From: Lacipirellulaceae bacterium
GTDB lineage: Bacteria; Planctomycetota; Planctomycetia; Pirellulales; Lacipirellulaceae
Direction of reading: 5' to 3'
Length of the DNA stretch: 64,000 bases
Assembly (NCBI GenBank): GCA_040218535.1
Contig: JAVJRG010000005.1
Location: forward strand, 1,178,001-1,242,000
A program made the position numbers and the translations under genes. Under the pieces are notes generated by a model. It saw only the letters and a list, made by a program, of their open reading frames with translations. It did no database searches and was not told the DNA's origin. This document shows positions 42,934 through 50,751 of this stretch, in pieces. Position 1 is the stretch's first letter. Each line of letters begins with the position of its first letter.

Positions 42934-44364
42934 CTACTCTTGCGTTGTGTCGCTCTCTGCTTGCTCTTCGGGAAGCCGTACCATTAGCCAATTCTGTGTC
43001 TGATCGGCACCGAAATGAACCAAAGCAGTCGACTCTTCTTGGGTGAGATTGTAGATGGTAGTTTCCATCACGACTTCCGTATTTTTATCGTCGGCGAATT
43101 TCCAAGCAGCACGCTGGCTTTCCCGATCAACCTTGCCTTCCAGGGGCCGTCCTTCATCGGTGGCATCGTTGTAGAAAGTTCCTGCGATAATCCCTTCCTT
43201 GGAAACGGCCAATTGGATGAGCATGCCGTTATCGATGCCATCTTGCTCAGCGATCGCAAAGACGCCTAACGGCATCCACTCGATCTGTTCAGATTCGACT
43301 TCCGCAGGGATGCTTGCTGCGATTGTCTCGGCTTGTTGGTAATACTCCTCTGTGGTCGCCACCTGTTGTTCGTTCACATAGACATAATTGTCTCGGTAGA
43401 CGACATCGGTCCCGTAGTCGTACACCACGGGAGTCGACCAACTCCAGGCAAACCAACCACCAACGGCCGCCCAACTACCGTGACGCCAATACCAACTTCC
43501 CGGATACCGTCCCCAGCCACGATGCCAACGCCATGCGGGAAGCGTTGTCGGGTAACGCCCCCACCAGTTGCGAGTAAAGGGACGACGATCAATGTTGGAC
43601 CAATGATTGCGAATGGAGTTGAAGTTGCGATCACGATTGATGTTTACCCGATTATTACTACCGACATTGATGTCAGGTCTTCTGCCAATATCAGGACGTT
43701 TACTGAAATCGGGCCGATTACCAAGATTCGGGCGATTCCCGAGATTAGGTCGATCACCCCCGCCAGGTCGGTTGCCGACTCCCGGTCGGTTGCCGGCTCC
43801 GGGACGATTGCCCGACCCCGGCCTGCCGACATTCCCTGGGAGCGTCGTCGGTCGGTTTATTCCACCGGGCAAATCAAGGAAATCTCCCAGATCACCAGGC
43901 GATGGCCTGCCTGAAAGTCCGGGTCGATTGCCCCCAGTTCCTGGTCGATTAAGATTCGGTCGATTGATGCTAGGTCGGTTCGTGGCCGGACGATTCAGAT
44001 TAGGACGATTTAAGTCGGGCCGATTCGTATTAGGCCGGGTTAAATTGGGCCGATTGAAATTGGGGTTCGTATTAGGCCTCGTCACATTAGGTCGAGTGAC
44101 GCTGGGCCTGTTGAGACTCGGATTATTGATGTTTGGTCTCGCGACACTTGGTCGGCTCACGTTAGGCCGATTACCGACGGCTCCTCCATAATTGGGCCGC
44201 GCGACAGCAGGTCGGCTCATGGAGGGTGTACGAGCACCCCCGCCCCCAAAGTTCCCGCGGGCAACTCCTCGCCCGCCCCCGCCTCGACCACGTCCCCAAG
44301 CCTCGGTGGTTAGCATTGGTAACGTTGCCGAAAGAACGACGATCGAAAGTAGCAAGCGTTGCAT
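42934..44364 (-). CDS. Secreted Asn/Arg/Pro-repeat protein
   Basis: 476 aa. Signal peptide (LLLSIVVLSATLPMLTTEAWG), a Gly/Arg segment, then ~190 residues of NRPNLNRP-type repeats. A Trp-rich block (RNWWGRYPTTLPAWRWHRGW) and a C-terminal domain (~360-470; MPLGVFAIAEQD, LIQLAVSKEGIIAGTFYND) follow. Probably cell-surface and structural; similar proteins carry the vague label mu-protocadherin-like. It lies 18 bp upstream of the DUF3302 gene, so it may head the same operon. Confidence 0.75.
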   Translation of the reverse strand: MQRLLLSIVVLSATLPMLTTEAWGRGRGGGGRGVARGNFGGGGARTPSMSRPAVARPNYGGAVGNRPNVSRPSVARPNINNPSLNRPSVTRPNVTRPNTNPNFNRPNLTRPNTNRPDLNRPNLNRPATNRPSINRPNLNRPGTGGNRPGLSGRPSPGDLGDFLDLPGGINRPTTLPGNVGRPGSGNRPGAGNRPGVGNRPGGGDRPNLGNRPNLGNRPDFSKRPDIGRRPDINVGSNNRVNINRDRNFNSIRNHWSNIDRRPFTRNWWGRYPTTLPAWRWHRGWGRYPGSWYWRHGSWAAVGGWFAWSWSTPVVYDYGTDVVYRDNYVYVNEQQVATTEEYYQQAETIAASIPAEVESEQIEWMPLGVFAIAEQDGIDNGMLIQLAVSKEGIIAGTFYNDATDEGRPLEGKVDRESQRAAWKFADDKNTEVVMETTIYNLTQEESTALVHFGADQTQNWLMVRLPEEQAESDTTQE

Positions 44365-44410
44365 GGTTTTTCTTCCAATACGGGGTCGATTTCCTTCGAT
44401 GAATGCGGCA

Positions 44411-45322
44411 CTACTCTGCTATTCGAGAAAGCGTGACTGACTCGATACTTGGCATGAGTTGGCCGTCAACCTGTCGTCCGATGGACCGAAATCGAAAAGA
44501 GTTCTCATCGACCTTCTCGTAGATATTCGTGGCAGAGCCACGACGGCCATCGGGAAGCACACTCAGCGTGCGGACCACCCAGCGGCTTTCTTCTTGCGAC
44601 CAACTGCCGACACCGAATCCACCGTCAGAATCAAAAATCCACGAGCGAATTGATTTCCTATGAGGGTCCCAGCCGACAACTTGAGTGCCTTCAAAATCAA
44701 CTTGGTCGCCTTCGATAACCTTAAAGCTATGGACCAAAAAGTTTTGGTTGGTTGTCCAGCGGCAGTTGTTTTCGATCACTGAGTCACCGCTACTCTCCTT
44801 CCAACTGCCAATCATCCATTCCATGCTGGCAAGGTGCTGGTGGTGAGATTTCGGTTCGTCGGGAGGGGCTTGCTCACTGATGCTATCGATTTTCCATCCC
44901 GTCGGGGACTTCAGATGGATTGCCTCGTACATCGTCTCGACAGGTTCCTGTTCAGGAGTAACGATCCTGGCCAATCCGGTTTCAACGGCCACGTTCGGGG
45001 ACAGAAAAGTGAGCTGCGTTTCGAGAAGTTCGAGCTTCACATCTTTCTTGCTCTGGAAGTATTCCGCGAAATCGGCCTCAATCGCTTTGCGTCCCTGTAG
45101 TGTCTTGCCATCGGCTGTGACGAACTCTCCCCCTTTGTTCCAGTGGGCCGCTAGTGATTTCGCATCGCCACTGTTGAAGACCTTTACGTACGAGTCGATC
45201 GACTGACGGATTGCCTGTTCTGCAGGGCTCGGCTCCTCAGGCGATGAATCCTGAGCAAAAGTCATTAATGCGTTGCCGAAAAAGAGGCACAGCAGAGTCG
45301 TAACCGCAGAGAAACGTGTCAT
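44411..45322 (-). CDS. Secreted DUF4440/SnoaL-like protein
   Basis: 303 aa from the ATG at 45322 (GGGAG ten bases upstream); ATGs at 45331 and 45349 are alternatives. Signal peptide (LLCLFFGNALMTFA), then an NTF2-like fold (~residues 35-150; SIDSYVKVFNSGDAKSLAAHW, GEFVTADGKTLQGRKAIEADF) as in SgcJ/EcaC proteins, and a second beta-rich part (~165-300; WMIGSWKESSGDSVIENNCRW, IRSWIFDSDGGFG). The NTF2 fold usually binds a small hydrophobic ligand. Role in the island unknown. Confidence 0.83.
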   Translation of the reverse strand: MTRFSAVTTLLCLFFGNALMTFAQDSSPEEPSPAEQAIRQSIDSYVKVFNSGDAKSLAAHWNKGGEFVTADGKTLQGRKAIEADFAEYFQSKKDVKLELLETQLTFLSPNVAVETGLARIVTPEQEPVETMYEAIHLKSPTGWKIDSISEQAPPDEPKSHHQHLASMEWMIGSWKESSGDSVIENNCRWTTNQNFLVHSFKVIEGDQVDFEGTQVVGWDPHRKSIRSWIFDSDGGFGVGSWSQEESRWVVRTLSVLPDGRRGSATNIYEKVDENSFRFRSIGRQVDGQLMPSIESVTLSRIAE

Positions 45323-45635
45323 GACGCTCATGCTCCCAGATAACTCCAAAGTAATTGGAAATTGATTGGGTGCAGTTCGGAATGCGAGCTGCTACTTATG
45401 CTTTTTGCAAAGATAAGCCTAATTTGCCGAAGTGATCTTGCAGGGTCGCTGAGGCCTCGCAAAAGGTTCACTTCTTTGTCCCGAAAGAAGACTTGTCCCG
45501 TAAGTCTAGCGGTTGGCCCTACGCACTCCAAGCATTTTCTGGTGCGAATACGCAGATTCTTCAAGTGTTTGTAGGTCGCCTTCGATGTGCCGAAGGAGCC
45601 GCTGCACACATCGTGTGCGATCAACGATTGGTGAT
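45323..45635. other. Intergenic gap between DUF4440 and DUF202 genes
   Basis: About 310 bp with no convincing gene, hairpin or repeat. Both neighbours run leftwards, so the DUF4440 promoter should be here, but no clear motif could be picked out. Confidence 0.5.
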
Positions 45636-46022
45636 TCACGACTCTGTTTTCTCCATCATGCGACTCAACCTGCGAAACCGATAGCCACCCAACAAAAACA
45701 GGGCAATGCCCAGAGCGAGTAATGTCCAGCCAATGGCTGCATAGAAAGCTCGGTCCCCATATAGAGTAAAGAGTGTCGCACCGGTTGCCCCAAGCATGAT
45801 CGCTGTGCGGGTGTAGGCCAGTAGGGTGCGCTCGTTGGCCAATTTCGTCCGCTCGAGTGCCAACAGGTCTCGTTCGGAGCGAACGAATCTTTCGGTTGCT
45901 GAGCTCTGCATACGCTTCCCCACCATCGAATCGTCACCGTTTTCGGTTTCCATCAAGAGGTTAAGCTCAGCCTGTGCGAATGCCAAGCCGTCATGCGTAG
46001 TTAATTCTCGCCTGGGGCTCAT
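45636..46022 (-). CDS. DUF202 membrane protein, YidH-like
   Basis: 128 aa. The family motif RDLLALERTKLANERTLLAY occurs at ~residues 51-70, followed by two or three membrane helices (TAIMLGATGATLFTLYG, AAIGWTLLALGIALFLLGG). A short acidic N-terminal part precedes it. DUF202 proteins (YidH, YidG) are inner-membrane proteins of unknown function. Divergent from the secreted protein gene at 46129. Confidence 0.88.
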   Translation of the reverse strand: MSPRRELTTHDGLAFAQAELNLLMETENGDDSMVGKRMQSSATERFVRSERDLLALERTKLANERTLLAYTRTAIMLGATGATLFTLYGDRAFYAAIGWTLLALGIALFLLGGYRFRRLSRMMEKTES

Positions 46023-46128
46023 GGCGACCGTTTGGAATTACTTGAAGAGTGAATTCGAGCAGATTAGCCTAAGGGTTTGAATTTTAGTCACGTAGTCAAC
46101 AGCCAGGTACTTGCCGGAGAAACTGAAT

Positions 46129-46755
46129 ATGACAAGAGTTGCACTCTCTCGTGGAGCCTGGCTCTCTCTATGGGCCATCGTAGCCGTTTCGTTATCTGCG
46201 AAGATCGGCCTTTCTGCAGATGAGCAGACAACGGGGAGTGTGCGCAAGTACGACCCGAAGAATGAAACGTTCGTCCCAGTGAAGTCACAGGACATCAAGC
46301 CTGGAAAAATCTACAGTCACTATAGCCCTAGCCGTGGTCGCTATGTGTGGGCCTACGCCAAGCAAGGGGGCGGTTTTTCGTACCCACTAGGGCCCGGTTC
46401 GACAGAACTCCCCGACAACTTTGACCTGATAGCAACAAAGAGTGAAATCAAGGCGCTCTTAGGGCAAGCGGCAGGGAGTTGGCTCAGTGCAAGCCGCCAA
46501 GAGGGCGTTGATATCTACGTAAGATTGGATACCGATGATCGATGGAGGGTGTTTCGTGGACGAAGTCTCCGATCGCACTACGATTTAGATACCAAGCGGC
46601 GATGGGAATGGCATGGAACGCGTCAGGTCGCGGTCAGGCATATCCATGGATATCTTTGGGATTACGAAGGTCAGCAGTACCAAGCAGTCAATGCTAGTTA
46701 TTCTTCACCTTCCTGGTATCATTTCGGCTGCAACGGTCCGTGTGGATTTAAGTGA
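46129..46755 (+). CDS. Secreted protein of unknown function
   Basis: 208 aa from the ATG at 46129 with GGAGA eight bases upstream. Signal peptide (AWLSLWAIVAVSLSAKIGLS). The mature part is basic, aromatic and beta-like (YSHYSPSRGRYVWAYAKQGG, WEWHGTRQVAVRHIHGY, SPSWYHFGC). No family recognised. Two Cys near the end could form a disulfide. It belongs to the proposed island. Confidence 0.7.
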   Translation: MTRVALSRGAWLSLWAIVAVSLSAKIGLSADEQTTGSVRKYDPKNETFVPVKSQDIKPGKIYSHYSPSRGRYVWAYAKQGGGFSYPLGPGSTELPDNFDLIATKSEIKALLGQAAGSWLSASRQEGVDIYVRLDTDDRWRVFRGRSLRSHYDLDTKRRWEWHGTRQVAVRHIHGYLWDYEGQQYQAVNASYSSPSWYHFGCNGPCGFK

Positions 46756-46893
46756 CAACTGATGCGAGTGACTGTGAGAAACGTTTCTCACGGGAAAACG
46801 CTTTTTGTTCGAGTTCCTGTTTAGGGACAATCGAGTCACACTTCTCTTTGTCGTGGTCTTATGCCTCGAAATACTCAAGACGGGGTCTGCAAG

Positions 46894-48357
46894 ATGCTGA
46901 AATTTGGTAATCACTTCGTTTTCCTGTGCGCCATCCTTGCATCGCTCGCGAATGCTTTACCAGCGGCAGCACAAATCGAGCAACTTGCCAGGCGTGTGCC
47001 AAGCTCGGCTAATGCGCTGATCGTGATCAATGCACGATCGGCCTACAATAGCCCGCTCGCGGAAGCGCGAAACTGGAATCAGTCTGCTGTCGTTTCCAAG
47101 CGAGATGGCATGGTCGAACTGCCATCGCGCGCGAATCAAATTCTTATGGCAGCAGAGTTCGACTATGAGTTCGTTCAGCCACTTTGGGAAGTTGCGGTCG
47201 CCTCGGCCACTGAGCTTCCGCCGATGCGTGACCTTGCAAGTCGCAGCGGCGCTCAACTGGACCGCATCGCTGCCTCGCAGGTTTTTGAGCGAACCAATGA
47301 CAGCGTCGTGGCCAAGTTGGGTACGAAAATCATCGGTGCCTGGGCCCCTGCCAACCGTCAACAGGTGTCGCGCTGGCTCAGGGAGTCGCATCGCCGAAAG
47401 CAGCCGGATCTTTCCGAGTACCTGACTGATGCCATTACGAAGGCGACTGACGAGACGAACCACATCGTTCTCGCGTTAGACTTGCAAGGTCTCCTCGATC
47501 CGGCAGAAGTTGCTAAGACGCTGGCAAAGCGGGATGACCTTCCGACAGATGAAGGCGGCGCAGATAGCCTTGCCACAGTTGTTGCTAGCCTGCGCGGTGC
47601 GCGACTTGTGGTGCAACTTAAGGATCCAGCTCAAGGAAGCCTTACGCTCGACTTCGAACATGAAACAGAAAGCCTCACAGGCTTCGCCAAGCCCATGCTC
47701 CTAGAGGCTTTGTCGAAAAACGGATTGAATATCGATGACATTCAAGCATGGAAAGTCCGCTCAATCGAGAAGTCGATCGTTCTTGAGGGAGAAGTTTCTC
47801 CTGCTGGGCTGAGACGAATCCTCTCCGTATTGACGAGCCCTGTCGGCCCTCTCACGAAGAAGCCCTCAGAAGATAGTATTGCTAGCGGAATCTCTGTAGA
47901 TGCCTCGCAGGAATACTTCCAAGCCATCGTCAATTATTTGAATGATCTGTTCTTCAGCGATCAGAAGCCCCGCAGCCTCCATGAAGTCAAAGTATGGATC
48001 GAACGATACGCTCACAAGATCGAGGATCTTGATACCTATCAAGTGGATCCCGATCTGGTCGACTTCGGACAACAAGCGGTGGGTTCTCTGCGCGAGATTC
48101 TCAGCGTCATTAACCGCGCCCAAACGCGTAGCGACTTGCGTGAGTCGACCATAGATATTGGAGGGCAACGGCGGTACGGCCGCTATGGTGCCTACGGATA
48201 CTATGAAAAAGCAGGGGCGACGCGCGATCGACAATTGATTCAGGCTGATGAGGCTAGCCGGGGTCTTGGGGCGGCTGGGACAATCGTCGAAGAGTTGCGG
48301 AGTCTTTCTTCCCAAACACGCAATGAGATGACAGCTCGCTACAATCGTCAGTTTTAG
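46894..48357 (+). CDS. Secreted protein of unknown function
   Basis: 487 aa from the ATG at 46894 (an upstream ATG at 46861 is possible). Signal peptide (FVFLCAILASLANALPAAA), then a mixed alpha/beta protein with PSSANALIVINARSAYNS, several short basic helices and a Tyr/Gly stretch near the end (RRYGRYGAYGYY). No domain recognised. Same strand as the preceding secreted protein, 138 bp downstream. Confidence 0.7.
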   Translation: MLKFGNHFVFLCAILASLANALPAAAQIEQLARRVPSSANALIVINARSAYNSPLAEARNWNQSAVVSKRDGMVELPSRANQILMAAEFDYEFVQPLWEVAVASATELPPMRDLASRSGAQLDRIAASQVFERTNDSVVAKLGTKIIGAWAPANRQQVSRWLRESHRRKQPDLSEYLTDAITKATDETNHIVLALDLQGLLDPAEVAKTLAKRDDLPTDEGGADSLATVVASLRGARLVVQLKDPAQGSLTLDFEHETESLTGFAKPMLLEALSKNGLNIDDIQAWKVRSIEKSIVLEGEVSPAGLRRILSVLTSPVGPLTKKPSEDSIASGISVDASQEYFQAIVNYLNDLFFSDQKPRSLHEVKVWIERYAHKIEDLDTYQVDPDLVDFGQQAVGSLREILSVINRAQTRSDLRESTIDIGGQRRYGRYGAYGYYEKAGATRDRQLIQADEASRGLGAAGTIVEELRSLSSQTRNEMTARYNRQF

Positions 48358-48481
48358 GTGATTGATAGCAAGCATTCAGGCGATTCGGTCGTTCGCTGAC
48401 CGACCCACACGGTCACTTTCAGGCGTGGGATTAGCGAGGGGGTGCCACACTGCTCGCGGGAAGACTCAGGCAGGCGATTAC

Positions 48482-49714
48482 TTACAGGCGCACAACCGCA
48501 CGTACGCCTGCTACAAGTGCCGTATTCACATTTTCTCGGCTAGGAACAAGCACTTGCAGGTCGGGTGTCACATTGAGCCAAGGGGTCGCCTGCCAGTTGT
48601 AAAAGATTTCCACTCCGTGACCATCTCCAATTGGCCCGAAGGCGGTTTCCAAGATCGGTCCAATTTCGTCACTCGATCCGGCAACAAACCAGCCTACGCC
48701 GAACGTGTCAGCCCCATGTCCCGGTAACGGATTGTGCCCACCCACGCCAAAGCTAAGAAACCATTCCAGTGGATTCGCTTCCTCGTCGGCGATGCCTGCA
48801 CGACCGAACAAACCCCATCCGCGACTTGCGTCTTCGGCATCGACGTGCAAATATTGATCGAAGTTCCAGTAGAGCGACCAAGATCCATCAGCTTGATTGA
48901 TTGGTATGTTGGGAAATATGATCCGCGGATCTTGCCCCAGGGCAACGAACTCCCGGCTGCTCCACGTCCCGCCAAAGAGTTGGTGGCCTGGAAGACCGCC
49001 GAAAGTTGTCGGCAAACGAAGCTCAGCCGACATGGCGACTCCCTCTGCAAAAAGTTCATTGAAGCCATCGGTTTCAGCCGTGTCGGTAGGGTTCAGAATG
49101 GTATAGGCGAATAGAGGCTCTCCTTCTTCTCCTAGGATGACGAAGCCAGCTCCGAGCGTTGAGTACGGAACGGTTCGCAGCGCAATTGGATTAGCCACGA
49201 AACCGGCATTCGAGAATTGCGTTTTGCCCCGCCCATGTGCGAAGGCGTTAATGTCACCGTCAAGCGTATCAAGCTTGCCAAAAAAGACGCCGAATCGTTC
49301 CGAGAGAAACTGCGTGAACAACACGTTGGTCAGTAGGAGTTCCTCGCTATCGAGCACTGGGAGATCGGCCAATACCGAAGCAGGCAGAAACGCCCCTGTG
49401 TCTTGGTTGATGTTTTCACCGAACCGATGTTCAGCACGGACTTTGAGGAATAGGCCTTCTTGCAGTCCCAGCTTTCCAAAATCGAGAGTGGTTACATAGT
49501 CCCCATGTCCGCCGTACTTGAAATTACGATTCAATCCCCCACTAGTTACGCCCTGGTAGAAGTTCGCAACATCAAGATCAAAAGTGATCCCACGATCAGC
49601 AAGCCAAGATCGATTGCCAAACCAATCGCCTGTCAGACCTTCCTGAGCGAAAAGGTTTGAACCGCAAGTGAAAAACAACGCGGTAGCAAGGGTTGTCAGG
49701 CGGTGGGCGAACAT
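48482..49714 (-). CDS. OprB-family carbohydrate-selective porin
   Basis: 410 aa from the ATG at 49714. Signal peptide (LTTLATALFFTCGSNLFA), then the family start GLTGDWFGNRSWLADRGITF and barrel strands (LFLKVRAEHRFGEN, FGVFFGKLDTLDGDINAFAHG, FGVGWFVAGSSDE), ending in AGVRAVVRL. These porins take up sugars across the outer membrane. Last gene of the island before tRNA-Ser. Confidence 0.9.
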   Translation of the reverse strand: MFAHRLTTLATALFFTCGSNLFAQEGLTGDWFGNRSWLADRGITFDLDVANFYQGVTSGGLNRNFKYGGHGDYVTTLDFGKLGLQEGLFLKVRAEHRFGENINQDTGAFLPASVLADLPVLDSEELLLTNVLFTQFLSERFGVFFGKLDTLDGDINAFAHGRGKTQFSNAGFVANPIALRTVPYSTLGAGFVILGEEGEPLFAYTILNPTDTAETDGFNELFAEGVAMSAELRLPTTFGGLPGHQLFGGTWSSREFVALGQDPRIIFPNIPINQADGSWSLYWNFDQYLHVDAEDASRGWGLFGRAGIADEEANPLEWFLSFGVGGHNPLPGHGADTFGVGWFVAGSSDEIGPILETAFGPIGDGHGVEIFYNWQATPWLNVTPDLQVLVPSRENVNTALVAGVRAVVRL

Positions 49715-50184
49715 CGGAATGCGAACTCGCAAGTAAAGGCGCGAAGAAACCTCCGGTAATTATCGTATCGACGACCCTTTCTTGCTTCTGCGATGCAACT
49801 CATTCCAGGCGACTTATTTGCTACAACCAATAAACTCAATGTCGCGCGTGTAAATTCTCGTTAGCCAGTTCTAATTACGGAGTCTGACGAATACTTTACG
49901 GCGTTTCTTGGTCTTGGGGAGATTAAAGAACGATCTGTATCTCGTGTGGCTGCCGGCGTACCGAAAGCGGGCGCGGCAACTACCGGAAGCGGGGGCGAGT
50001 TCGAGGCTGGCCGTAACGTAGGGAGAACGGTGAACGGGTTGAACAATTCCATCGTTCTCCATTGCTTCGTTTCAGACCAGCAGTACGAAGGCCCTGCAAT
50101 CGACCTAGTGTGACAGAAATGTGTCAGATGGCTTTCGAGAAGCAAAACCAACAAGAGAGGGCAATCGACGTAAGTCGTTCCCCT
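49715..50184. other. Gap at the right end of the proposed island
   Basis: No convincing gene. TGACAGAAATGTGTCAGAT (50111-50129) resembles TGTCAGAAATCTGTCAGAT at 36757. Short frames here have no recognisable domain; no recombinase remnant was identified. Confidence 0.55.
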
Positions 50185-50249
50185 GTAGAGCGGACGGAGA
50201 GGGATTCGAACCCCCGGTACTCTTGCGAGCACGCCGGTTTTCAAAACCG
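50185..50249 (-). repeat. Right copy of the tRNA-Ser direct repeat (att-like)
   Basis: 65 bp inside the intact tRNA-Ser gene plus six bases beyond its 3' end, matching 36564-36626. The intact gene thus keeps its sequence at the island's right edge. Confidence 0.75.
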
Positions 50250-50279
50250 GTGCGTTAAACCAGACTCCGCCATCCGTCC
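50191..50279 (-). tRNA. tRNA-Ser (anticodon TGA)
   Basis: 89 nt. Acceptor GGACGGA pairs with TCCGTCC, discriminator G. Anticodon stem CCGGT/ACCGG with loop TTTGAAA reads TGA. Long class II variable arm typical of serine tRNAs, T-arm GGGGGTTCGAATCCC. Intact, unlike the copy at 36569. CCA is not encoded. Confidence 0.97.
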
Positions 50280-50532
50280 GTTGGAGAAGACGCAGTGATC
50301 ACTGCGAAGAGTCTTCATTGGTCTAGCAAGACTCTACGTTTGCCCCAGCGAAGTGTCAATTCCCGCTTGCGGAAAGGCTGCTCAAGTATTGAGGAAACGC
50401 CGCGTTGACGGGGAAGGGTATCAGGGGCAATAATGCGTGACTCGACCGTGCCGCGGACATTATGCTTGGGAGCTCGCGGTTCTCGAATCAACTGTACGAA
50501 TACCCAAGACCAATACCTAAGAAGGTGGCCCG

Positions 50533-50724
50533 ATGCCAGGTAGCGAACGCCAACGAGAACTCCGCCGTCGTCGCAAACGTCGCGAAGCGATTCAGAAACT
50601 CAAAGCCAGACTTCCCAAGGCAACTGCCAGTGAGAAGGGCGAAATCGCCCGCAAGCTTCGCGAGATGACCCCTGGAGCGGAAGAGCTGATCGAAAAGTGG
50701 GAACTGGCCGAAGCGGCCCGCTAG
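50533..50724 (+). CDS. DUF6800-like mini-protein
   Basis: 63 aa. Strongly basic N-terminus (GSERQRELRRRRKRREAI) and an amphipathic helical C-terminus. It matches my memory of a short family conserved in planctomycetes (DUF6800), from recollection only. The charge pattern suggests RNA or ribosome binding. Convergent with clpB. Confidence 0.7.
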   Translation: MPGSERQRELRRRRKRREAIQKLKARLPKATASEKGEIARKLREMTPGAEELIEKWELAEAAR

Positions 50725-50751
50725 ACGTCCTGCCGTTAAATGCCCTTACGG

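Noticed and set aside
49861-50244. Frame of 127 aa running through tRNA-Ser
   Set aside because: Its first ~20 residues are translated tRNA; a similar chance frame arises over the tRNA fragment at 36.6 kb.
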